Assembly: GCA_001600615.1 (NCBI GenBank)
Contig: BCKK01000002.1
Span: 2,696,809 to 2,760,808, forward strand
Source: Dioszegia crocea
Lineage: Eukaryota; Basidiomycota; Tremellomycetes; Tremellales; Bulleribasidiaceae
Direction of reading: 5' to 3'
Length of the DNA stretch: 64,000 nucleotides
Part shown: piece after piece, positions 35,628 to 45,560 of the stretch
Numbering within the stretch: the first letter of the stretch is position 1
How the letters are laid out: the number at the start of each line of letters is the position of its first letter
Translations under genes and position numbers: made by a program
Notes under the pieces: model-generated
What the model was told of the DNA's origin: nothing
What the model saw: only the letters and a program-made list of their open reading frames with translations
The model's database searches: none

Positions 35628-38515
35628 ATGACCACCACCATCAGCTCACAGGCAGGCACATCACTGCCAGGCATGCCCGAAAAATCTGCAGCTTTGTCAG
35701 AGGAGAATGGCCCCAGAGACAGCAGCTGTGAAGTAGCTCCCGCTCAAGAGGCAATCACTACGTGCGACTCTTGTCGGATCAGAAAGGTTTGCTATTCCAT
35801 TATTGGACACGAGACTCGCCCCTGGGAGACCCTTCAATGACTATTGCTGATCTACATCAGGTACGATGTCTGTCATTGTCCGACAAGGAGTTCGAGGCGG
35901 CGCGCGCAAAAGGAAAGGGCGCGAGCTGTAGAGGCTGTTACCGCAGGGAGGAAGACTGTGTATTTGAGTACAAGTATAAAAAGCCAGGTAGGCCGAAGGG
36001 GTAAGTCCATACGTACATCTTGATCTTCGACGCTAATATACAGGTCTGTAAATACTGCCAAGCGACAGCGGCGTGAATCCAGCGCAACGAGCCAAAATCC
36101 GACGTGCCCGCCCACTTATTCATCCCCTTCGCATCCTTCTCCTCGACGACTTGCCATCAAAACAGCAGAGTCCGGACCATCATACGGTGCCTCACGGTCA
36201 GCTCCCCACAGTCACCCACAAGCCGGCACTTTCACTCAACCTGGAGGCTTACCTCACGAGCGAGCAACAGTGACCGGCGAGCTCGAGGGGTATGCCTATG
36301 CGGATCCGTCTGGCGGTCACTACGGCCCTGCGACTGGCACCATCTTTGGATCGGCCCTATCTGCTATGGCACACGATGTCGGTCCAACGTACGGGGACAC
36401 CTACTCGGGGAACCGATATTCAACTATCTCGATGCCAAATGTGATGATGCGGGATCATGCCCCGGTCAGCGGTATATCCATCGATCTCAGCCCGGAAGCC
36501 ATGAAGCAATCCACTTACTATCCCAACCAGCCAGCGGCTGTGTCCTCGTCATATGCAGAACGGCACGATCCACGTTCGTCCTACTTCGCGAACCCAAATC
36601 TGGAGCAGCCTCGAGGCGCCCAGGCAGGGCCGACGTCGCAAGATCAAGAATGGACTCTTCCGCACACTAGGCCAACGTCAGCTGCTTCACCAGCCACGCG
36701 TCCATTTGACTACTCGTCCGCTACCCCCGATCCATCGACATATCCTCCGCGATCTCCACCTAGATCTGAGCGATTGTTCCCGCCGATAACACCCGCCCCG
36801 GGCTCATCACCAACTTTCGCTCCTCCCACTCAGTCGCAGGCGGCACCCACCCGTGACATTCCCCAGATCGACGAAGTTGTCGCTTGGAGCGATGTCTGCT
36901 TCTTCATCAATCTGCATATGAAGCATCAGCACGGGCTGATGCCGCTTGTGCATAAGCCAACCTTTGCCCAAGATGTTCTGCAGAGACGGGATATCAGGGA
37001 CGAGACATTCAGAGGTCTGCTATGTAGTATTGGTGAGTTTGCTTTTGGCTGAGCGTATACATGAGTATGTGCTGATAGCGCAGTCGCATACACGTAGGTC
37101 TCGCCATCCACCAAAATCTGCCTTGTTCTAATGATCATAGTATATGCCAATGTCCTGTACACCTCGTTACACCGCCTTATACCCGACCAAATCTGGAACT
37201 CATGCTCCGACGATGTCAGAAGACGAGCCGAGCAATACAGCTTAGGTGGCACATGACATGTAGCCTGGAAAGTTTGGCTAGTCTGCAACTGTAAGTCATA
37301 GAGTTGCTTAAGAATGGCTGCGCTGAGCCGGCAGGGACATCAACACCGCACTTGCCGCAACCCAGGTCGATCTCGCGACCGCTCTGATTTCCGACGCCAG
37401 GCGACAAGTCTACGCGCTGGGCCTGCATACTGCCAAGCCGAAGGAGGGGCTATCGTGTATCGATCTGCAGATCTGCCGCAGATTGTTTTGGGAAATCTAT
37501 CAAAGCGACAAGTGAGTCGCAGGCTGTGATCCGACTGACAATTAGAACAAACGTGATGAATGCTATCTCTCCAATCTCCCTGAATGACTCCGAAGGTGTC
37601 CCACCTCTGCCGCTTGAAGTGGACGACGACTACATCACCACTTCCGTCGCCACATCTCAGCCTATCGGTACTGTATCCTACATGACCGGCTTCGTTGTCG
37701 TCTCCCGTATCTTCCAGATCTTGGGCCAGTGTCAGATCCGCCAGAAGACCTTCGCGAACAACCGAGAGGCGGGACCGCCGAGAGCGGAACTGCTAGCCTG
37801 GGTGGAAGTGCAGCGCGCGGAATTGTGGCGTCTATTGGATGATCTGCCCGGGAAGCTCAGGGCGGACTGGAGGGAGGTAGGAGGGTTTGAAAGGGCCGAA
37901 GAAAGCAGTATGGGGATCCAGCGGGCAAATATACATATCACCGCACTGTGTGTTGAGCTGGCATTGGTGAGTTGATCGCGATGGACAGAGCCTCGCCTCT
38001 ATCGTCAGATCGGAGCGCTGATGCGGTAGCTTGACTTCCGCCTACACCTCGATCCCGAAGAAGACACTCGCACAGAGCGTGAGTCGCTCGCTCGTAAGGC
38101 TTATGCGACGCTATCGAGCGTTCCCATAGAGTACCTCGCAAGTAACGGCGAGAGCATGCGCGGCAAGGTATTGCGGATAGTACTTGACCTGCTGAGCTTC
38201 TCGAGGGGCGGTGCAGGTGGAGCCAGTACGGCTGGGTCAGGAGGAGACTTCGCAAGTGGTGATTCGATGACTTCTGAGGGAGGAGAAGTAAACGGGGCTC
38301 AGGCTTTTGGCAAGGACGTGTGGGATTGGTGGAACATGGTAGGTTTTACCGCATTTTTCAGCCCGGGAACTCGACTGGCGCCTCTGGAGAGTCCATCAGC
38401 TGATCAAGCAGTATTCGAGCGTGCAGTTCTTCCAGATCATACCAGATATATCGGCACCGGAAGCCGCAACGGATGCAAGGCGGAACAGTCCGAGCAGATA
38501 GTGCTTATAATGTGA
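35628..38515 (+). CDS. Zn2Cys6 transcription factor with fungal-specific (MHR) domain
   Basis: Predicted DNA-binding regulator in the nucleus; target unknown. Exon 1 starts MTTTISSQAGTSLPG and ends in the first Cys pair (CDSCRIRK). Exon 2 (35861-36000) carries RC, then CRGCYRREEDC and a basic KYKKPGRPKG tail. The loop between the third and fourth Cys is 19 residues, longer than usual. Exon 3 is a long Ser/Pro/Gln-rich linker leading to VAWSDVCFFINLHMKHQHGL. The MHR domain then runs through FRGLLCSIVAYTICQCP, MLRRCQKTSRAIQL, INTALAATQVDLATALISDA, YALGLHTAKPKEGL and LQICRRLFWEIYQSD. One exon, 37084-37093, is only 10 nt. A later part has VSRIFQILGQCQ and VQRAELWRLLDDLPGKLRAD. The C-terminus is uncertain: read-through ends at 38515; an alternative splice ends at 38501 (findings). 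Confidence 0.85.
37084..37093 (+). other. 10-nt microexon of the Zn2Cys6 gene
   Basis: TCGCATACAC lies between a GCAG acceptor (CTGATAGCGCAG) and a GTAGGT donor. Including it gives SIVAYTICQCP, in the right frame for the MHR domain. Skipping it would join the previous exon to 37135 and reach a stop after about 38 codons. Confidence 0.6.
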
Positions 38516-38698
38516 TGTCGCTACACTGTAATGAGAACCGCTTTTCCACTGTACCGGGTGCGTGCTCCATTGCGTTGTCAGAAGATAGATCAGCTTGGAT
38601 ATTGCGATTCTGCCTGTGGGTATATCGACGATACACACACTTGGTCCATATCACAATCTCCTTCTTGGCCTTCCAGCAGCTCTCAGCCATACCTCCCT

Positions 38699-40095
38699 TC
38701 ATTCAGCAAGCTGCCTGAGCGCCCCATTCCCTATCCATTTCTCACCTGTCCGCCTACCCCAGCTCTGAGCATCTTGTAGCTGGAGTGGACCGCCAGCGAG
38801 CCGCAAACATGCCTTGGCGAGATCTTTCGAGGGAATGACTGCGCTTGGGGCAAGATAGCCGAGAAGACCACTAAGGACCGGACTGGTGGCCACACTCTCG
38901 ATATATGAGAGGTGTTTCCGGTGCTACAGGAATCAGCTTTTGCTATCGCTGTAGTAGTGAGTCCAACTCACACTTTCTGCTGGTAAGATCATAGCTGGTC
39001 GGACAGACACGACTTTGAAACCTTCAGACTCCGTTGCAGCCAGCTCTCTCTCAGTCTTGCCCTTGATACGTCCGAACAAGGTTCTGGAGGTCTCGGTCTG
39101 ATGGGCTCCTTCGCCAGACATGAAGATGAAGCGGAATGGTGTTTCGGGGGAAGTTGAAAAGGTCGAAAAGGCTCGAGCTGCAACCATGGTGTAGTCATGG
39201 GTGATTCTACGAGGTGCATCAGCTGAGTAGCGCGATGTAGTCGGAATGCAGACGTACTTGACATACTCCTCCTTGGAGACCTTCATCTGGCTGATTCCCA
39301 AAGCCCAGACACACGCCGTAGCCCCTGACGCCTTCAACTCAGCGACCAGTCCTGGATCCAAAGCATCACCGTCGAAGCCGTTTGGATATTTGGCCGATGG
39401 GAGGATTATAGTAGTCAACTTTGGATGTGTTGTGTTGGGCTCAAGAGGTGGGCGACGGGAGAGGACGGTGACGTGTGAGATTTGCGGGGAGGCTAGGGCT
39501 TCTGTGAGGATTGCTGAGCAGCTAAAGAGGTGTCAGCATATGAGAACCAAAGGAGGTCAGTATTAGGGCTCAGGGAGCTAGCTACCTTCACAAGCTACCC
39601 CGGGGAGCATGGGTGTTTGCTACCAGAGGGTTGTGACCAGGTTACAACCCTCCGGCCATCCTGAGTCGGGGTAGCATGTCTTCAGCGGGTAGCACGCCAA
39701 TCTTTTTTAGTGTCCAGCACTGCCACAGATGGCTCAAGAGCAGCTACTGACCCCCACACTGTTACCCTGTAGGCCTAAGATAACTTCTACACGTATTGGT
39801 GCTGCTTTTGGCAAGACCCAGCGGACTTTTGGCTGGGTGGCAAATTTCCGTCAGTCCGTCACGTGACCCCTTGGGAGGGTAGCAACCAGGTGGCAACCCT
39901 CGGAAGCTCCGTCAGGCTGGTAGGTCCAAGGGTTGCAACCCTGAGGTAGACAAAATTGGGTAGCTCCCTGAGCCCTAGTCAGTATGTGGGCACTAAGCGG
40001 AGAGAGACGTAAGTGCTGTTCGAGCCCGATGGCCCATGGGGAGAGACAAGCCTACCGTTTCCTGTCACGCCTGTCAATATTATCCGGTCGGACAT
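38699..40095 (-). CDS. NAD(P)-binding Rossmann protein (HTATIP2/NmrA-like)
   Basis: Predicted atypical short-chain dehydrogenase; substrate unknown. Start MSDRIILTGVTGN (exon 1, 40095-40056). Exon 2 (about 39513 downward) gives ILTEALASPQISHVTVLSRR, PNGFDGDALDPGL and ATACVWALGISQ, typical of the HTATIP2-like branch. Exon 3 holds THDYTMVAARAFSTF, FRFIFMSGEGAHQTETSR and GKTERELAATESEGFKVVSV. The last exon ends KWIGNGALRQLAE at 38699. The TGxxGxxG dinucleotide loop appears shortened across the first intron, so that join is uncertain. That intron is about 540 nt because a 414-bp MITE sits inside it; without the element and one target copy it would be about 120 nt. It converges with the Zn2Cys6 gene. 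Confidence 0.8.
39556..39985. mobile_element. hAT-type MITE with 8-bp target duplication, in an intron
   Basis: The element itself is 39564-39977 (414 bp). It starts TAGGGCTCAGGGAGCTA (39564-39580) and ends TAGCTCCCTGAGCCCTA (39961-39977), a perfect 17-bp terminal inverted repeat. Both ends are flanked by GTCAGTAT (39556-39563 and 39978-39985), an 8-bp target-site duplication. An 8-bp duplication with TIRs starting TAGGG is the hAT superfamily pattern. There is no coding capacity, so the element is non-autonomous. Inside are several copies of a CAACCCT core (for example ACAACCCTCCGG, GCAACCCTCGG and GCAACCCTGAGG), which may be subterminal transposase sites. Perfect TIRs and duplication suggest a recent insertion. 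Confidence 0.88.
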
Positions 40096-40957
40096 AGTCG
40101 AGCGTCTGGAGTGATGGAGCCGAGATGAATGTAAGAGAGGCAGAGTTTCATGATGTGTATGCTTCCCATATACAAGCCCAACGCCAACATCTTTCCAAAG
40201 GAGTCCACAGCCGAAGGCCGATGACCGAACTTTTTGTCCGATGTCGACCAAAAGGCTCAATTTGGCTGAACCTCATGCTAAACCAACCTCATGTACCTCG
40301 AAAAACTACAATTCCAGCAGGTAGGGGTTCATCATATTGTGGGATACTGCTCTGCAAACGTTGGAGGGTAAAGACCGTGTACTGCAGACCTATCCTTCCG
40401 TGCCTTGGCTTGAGGACTTATGGATTGCGCCTCGAGGGTTGGCCTACCCGCTCCACTGCACCAACATAATGGATCGCAATTCTCTCGAACACCTCAACAG
40501 TATCGTCATAAGTCATCCCGGGGCGAAGGCGGAGAGAATCGAAGAAAGCTGTTGGACGAAGAGACCGAGGGTGAAGGATCCCGTGGGTAATGGTGTCGAT
40601 CGCTGCCGTCATAGATCGGCGACGAGATCGTCAGCCCACCGCAATCTAGCCATTATGATGCACGGTATACGTGTAGATAGGTCGGGTTTGGAGAGTTGGC
40701 GTTGGGAGGTGAGTGGAAAAGACACAGGATTCCCGAAAGGGGTGGGTGACCAGATCGTCACGATTGGCAGTCGGGTGTACCTGCTTACTGCTTGAGCCGG
40801 GTGACTAGCGCATACTTGCTTGAAGTGCATTGCGCAGCAGTGTTGTGCAGGCGGGCGGTGCTTTGATACATCAGCATACAGTATACCCGATAGCATCAGC
40901 AATTCCGGTCCTGGGGTCCATTTCAGAAACGATCCAAGCATTCTGCTCGTGCATGGT
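40096..40957. other. intergenic between NAD(P)-binding gene and Tma22
   Basis: 862 bases, both flanking genes on the minus strand. It contains one small open frame worth noting (40418-40612, minus, listed separately) and several weaker ones. Confidence 0.45.
40418..40612 (-). CDS. possible small protein, 64 aa
   Basis: Weak candidate. An ATG-initiated frame reads MTAAIDTITHGILHPRSLRP to VFERIAIHYVGAVERVGQP, with protein-like composition (balanced hydrophobic and charged residues, no low complexity). No family recognised and no clear promoter. It may also be an exon fragment of a longer gene or a relic. Confidence 0.25.
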   Translation of the reverse strand: MTAAIDTITHGILHPRSLRPTAFFDSLRLRPGMTYDDTVEVFERIAIHYVGAVERVGQPSRRNP

Positions 40958-41906
40958 CTATGCTGCCTCTTCTGCTTGCTTCCTCTTTACATCGACCTAT
41001 GAGATCAGCGACAGTACATTGCAGGATTGACAGCGCTCTCGCACGAAGATGCACGTACCCTGACTACCTGATCTGCTGGAGCACCCTTCAACTCTTTTAC
41101 TTGAGCGCGAAGCATCTCGACCTGATCCATCAGCATCGGCCCAACGTCGTGAAGTGAACCATCATATCCCATTCAGATATTACTGTGCCCGCCCTTTGAC
41201 CAGACAGACGTGATACTCTCTCAAAAGGAAAATCCAGCTTGATCGAAAGTTTCGAAACTCACAATATCGTCTCCAACGTCGCCCTGAATCACAATCTCAT
41301 CCTCTCCCTGGGGATTTTTGCTCACACTCGAACCCGTGGCGAACTTCCCAGCAAACATCTTGGCCGCTTTCTTGAGGTCAATCCCAAAGAGATCAAGGCC
41401 GTGTACATGCGTAGCGTGTTTCCGCCTAGTCCTTTCGGATCTCTTGATTGTTATCTGGACATTCAGCGGGAGAGCTGGCCGGGGGCCATAGCCTTGATCA
41501 TACCTTTGCAGCCTACAGTATCAGCTCTTCGATACTACTCTAGAGACCCTAGACCCGAACATACCTCTTTCTTCTTTTGCTCAAGCTCGGCCTTTTTCTC
41601 TGCCTTTTTCTCGGCTTTAACGGCGTCCGCCTCTATCTTCTCTTGCTTGTCCAGAGATAGAGTTCCTATCCGATCTTCCATAGAGCCTGAACTAGTCAGA
41701 GGGATCCATAGCTAGGTAGCAATCCTTGACGTGAGAGACGTACCCTCCCATAGTCGCTGATATTCCGTTTTGTCCGCGCCCTCCAGCCAAGATTTGCACT
41801 TAGAGATACTCTGCCCAAATTCGCAGTACTCGGTGGGTAGCGAGCACACTCCGCAGTAGAAGGGAGTGACGGGCTTCGTGCTGGGTCCGGCCACAGATGA
41901 GCTCAT
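40958..41906 (-). CDS. tma22: DENR/Tma22 translation recycling factor
   Basis: Partner of MCT-1/Tma20; the pair recycles 40S subunits and acts in reinitiation. Five exons (41906-41744, 41686-41565, 41454-41263, 41121-41059, 40996-40958), 192 residues. The N-terminal zinc-binding part has YCGVCSLPTEYCEFGQS and KCKSWLEG. A Lys/Glu-rich linker (KAEKKAEKKAELEQKKKE) leads to the SUI1 domain: ITIKRSERTRRKHATHVHGL, then FGIDLKKAAKMFAGKFATGS and DEIVIQGDVGDDI. The last two exons add VEMLRAQVKELKGAPADQ and KRKQAEEAA. The acceptor of exon 3 was chosen at the AG giving phase 0 directly before ITIKRS. An unrelated long plus-strand ORF over exon 3 is a shadow. Confidence 0.92.
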
Positions 41907-42132
41907 GTTGTTTTAAGCGGTGGGTGATAATTTAGGGTTGAGGGGATGAGGGCAGATGAAACTACGAGTTGACGCTTCATTTCGTCATTCCTCCGCAACC
42001 ACTCATCCTCGACATTGTCATTAATCACCTTGGCTCGACCAAGCCTCTATAGCTTCGACTCCCCTGGCTCCTAGCCCTCCTAGCTAGCAGCGAGCGGTCA
42101 TTGTTCGATAATACGGAAGTGTCTACTGCATC

Positions 42133-45100
42133 ATGTCCGGCGCCGACGGAACCTATGACAATCTGATATCGTTCGGCGTCGATACTGTTCTGGCCAGAGA
42201 AGCGTCAAAGCGGTACGCTGGCAATGTAGAGGCTGCAGCCGACTGGTGTTTCGGCGCTGGATCCAATGTGAGCTTACTTCTCGCCCTACATCCGATGATG
42301 GAGCTGACACACGCAGTGGAAGCCTGACCCCGTCTCCGAACCTCCCAAATATGGGGTCCAAAGCGGCCGGCAATTCGAACACCATGAGGTGGCTGAGGAT
42401 ATGAATTTCGCCAATGTAGGCCCCAAGCTATCTCACACAGCACCACCCCTCCCTCCGCGCCATCAACCTGCTACACCTGGACGGCCCATTATTGGCTCGA
42501 ATAACCCCTTTCACTCAGCGACGAATCCATCAACCCAAAGCCGAGATCACTCGCCAGTCATGAAAGACGAGGATTTCGACGAAGACCTGCAGAGAGCCCT
42601 TCGACTGAGCGAAGGAGTAACCTCAGGCGATGTGGATACTGGGGTGGAGCGAGACGAGCGGGAGAGGAGCGTCCGGGCAACTGCACCGCCTCCCAGCCCC
42701 AACTCGAAACCAGAGGGTGCACGGCTTAAGGAGCTGGACGAACTCGCTGAGGAAGGAGAAGTTATGAGCACCCTATTTGGGCCCAGTACGAGAGAGGAGG
42801 AGGGTGCCTCCGCCATGATGTCGCTGCGTGGAACCGAAGTAAGCTTCGTCACCAAGCGAGCCTCACCCAAGCAAGCGCTGATGGAACAGGTTAAGCCCTC
42901 CAAGGAGGACGAGGACCTTAATCGAGCTATACAAGACTCTCTAATGACGGCCTCATTTCACTCTGCGTCAGCGGTGAACCACGTCGAGAGACCGAGAGCG
43001 TCTCCTAAGCAGGATGGAGCGTGAGTTTGAGTGTGATTCTGCATGCTGACGGATCAGTCCAGTCATTTTCCTCTCCGAGAGTGGTGAGGCAACATGCGGA
43101 TCCCACCTTTTGCAGGCTATGTACGCCATTCCACAGGTACGAGAGGTAATCTTGCATTTCGCAGAAGAGGGAGGAGACTTGGGCACGCATGATGCGCCTT
43201 TGGGTGAGCTTTCCACCATTATTCAATCTATCTATGCTAATACCCTCAGGGATTCAATCTTTGGCACACCTATTCAGGACAGCCCAAACGTCGGGAGAAT
43301 CATTCTTGGAGGTCGACAAGATCGTCGATGTCATACGCGCGCCACGAGGATCGCAATTACCTCCATCACCAGTCTATATAGGTGCGTTGAGCGGAGCAAT
43401 AGGTTGTTCTTTTTTGCGTCTTACTGATGCATGCAGATGTCCTCGAATCCTTTGGAGCGGTCGTTGAAGAGGCTCTGTACTCGGCAACCGAGAAGAATCC
43501 AGCTTTGAAAGATCGCGGGGATCTGTGGGCGAACCCAAGGCTGTAAGTTGACCAGCGTTTTGAGCGCGATATGACTTTCTCGCAATATATCCGACCCGAC
43601 ACAGATCAAACATCAGAAGCTCATCACTCTCCCAGGAAGTCGCTGACTGGTACAGCATCATTCGTTCCAAAACCGACCCACTTGGCCAAGACCCAACACC
43701 ACGTTACGTCAGAATGGGTCGCCGCCGAGATGTCGCCTATCGCGTCTGTCCGAATCTCGCTACCATCCTATGGCCATATGGTACCCCGAGTACTACTATC
43801 GAGGAGATTTCAGAGGTAATGACGGTTTTCCTCGAGTGGACTTTTGATTCAGAGCGTAAATTGTGGGATCTAGAGGAGAGGGTCGTCTTGGGTGAGTTGA
43901 TTGGTCAACGATCAAACTATGAATCGACGCTAACGATGTCAGATCGTTTCATGAAGGAGAATGAGGCATGGTCGACTCAAATCAGAGCCCAAGAGAATGT
44001 GGCGAAAGGCGCCCATCGACGGCTGAAGGAAAAGATCGACCAATTGACCACATTCCAGGTACGTCTACCTATCGTACTCGGTACAGGCGAAGTATGCCAA
44101 GGCTGACATAACACAGGGGAACAATGTCCATGATAGCTTATCCACGTAAGTTTGCCGTCTTGCCCTCGGCCTGCTGTGCCTGCTGACGAGATCTAAGGAT
44201 CATCAAGCATTACGAGTCAGCCCCTCCAGTTTCCGATAAGATCAACGTCCAGCTCCAGGCAGAGCTCAAAGCCAAGGTGATTCGATCAACAACGAGATTT
44301 TCTCGGCGTGGGTGGCAAAGCGCTGATCGAATTTGTAGCTCTCAGCGACGCTTGAAACATTGCGTGCAAAAACGGATACCCTGTCTGCAGAGCTTAGGAG
44401 GGAGGAAGAGGTCGTCAACGGGTCATTATTTGACACAGATGTCCCTGAACATAACCAGCATGCTGTGAGTGCACAGTCATCCTCGCTGCCATCCCGAGAG
44501 ATTAGCTGAGAATGCCAGTATTCGCTGCGGGCAGTCTTGATGCACGATGGCGCTGTAATCCCCGGCAAACACCTATATGCTTATATCCGGAGCGACGATG
44601 GCAAGTGGTGGAAGATTGTAGACCACGAGTGCTCAGAGGTATGTCTGATGTGCACTAGTCATAGATTTACGTCGTTGGCGGGCTTAGCTAACCTTGGCCA
44701 GGTTACATGGGAGGCAATCCGAACAGATCAGACTGGCCTGTACATGGGTGGTGGTCCGTATGCTCTGTAAGTCACAGTGCTCTCCGGCGAGTCCGCCTGT
44801 CGACTACCCGCAGCTCTAGATTCCACACATATGCTTTCGGCAGTCGGGCTGACTGGACTAGGATATATGCCCGCGAAACCCCTCGTCCGCCCAAGACGTA
44901 CTCGGAAGGCGAAGCCACTGCCAATCAGGGCGACACCGACATTACGATGGGTGACGATTCCAAAAGATTTCTGGAAGAGATACTCAAAGGGTTCGATGTG
45001 ACCAAGGCGGCAGCAACAGCGGCGGAAGCGACAGACCTCGGTACCGGTGCGAACTCAGTGCCGTTAACCGAGACCGATAACCCTTCGACGTTGCTGCCCG

Positions 45101-45285
45101 ATTCGGACATGTCAGAGTCGCTCCTTCTAGCCAATCCGTCAACCGAGGCCGTCGACCCTAATTCTATCGCACCGTCTCCAACCCCCTCCTCGGTTCTAGA
45201 ACCCTCAACCGCATCGGCGTCAGGGGCACCATCTCAACCTGTCGAGTCTAAATTGCAACCTGGCGAGTCACCCATGCCCACATAG
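42133..45285 (+). CDS. USP25/28-like ubiquitin hydrolase with divergent active site
   Basis: Predicted ubiquitin-specific protease, about 845 residues in roughly 13 exons. A UBA-like domain (NLISFGVDTVLAREASKRYA, then EAAADWCFG) is followed by two ubiquitin-interacting motifs (DFDEDLQRALRLSEG and DEDLNRAIQDSLM). The peptidase Cys box reads SGEATCGSHLLQAMYAIPQ, corresponding to GNTCWF-type boxes of USP25/28 but with the residues around Cys changed. The His box reads VLMHDGAVIPGKHLYAYIRS and KWWKIVDHE, then GLYMGGGPYALIYAR, where GHY is altered to GKHLY. A helical middle (FMKENEAWSTQIRAQENVAK) matches the inserted coiled region of that branch. The tail is Ser/Thr/Pro-rich, ending GESPMPT. Cys and His are present, but activity is not certain. 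It converges with the polymerase delta gene. Confidence 0.82.
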
Positions 45286-45560
45286 CCCGTCTCGCACAGG
45301 AGTGGTGGTCAGGGGAAGGGCTGAGACAGGCCGCTTATGCTTGGAGAACCAGAAGCATGCGTATGGGCTTGTCCTCTGTATATATGGTAGCGCAGATATG
45401 CAGAAGACAGCGTCGATCAGTGCGGGCCTCAATAGTCAGAAGAGTGATCAATGGCCTCCTTTGCGTCGCCAGCCGAGACTCGGTAACTGGTTGATTGTTC
45501 TCAAATGAGACTTCATACAATGAACACCATACATCCCTCGATTGCGCTGCACGCCAATCA

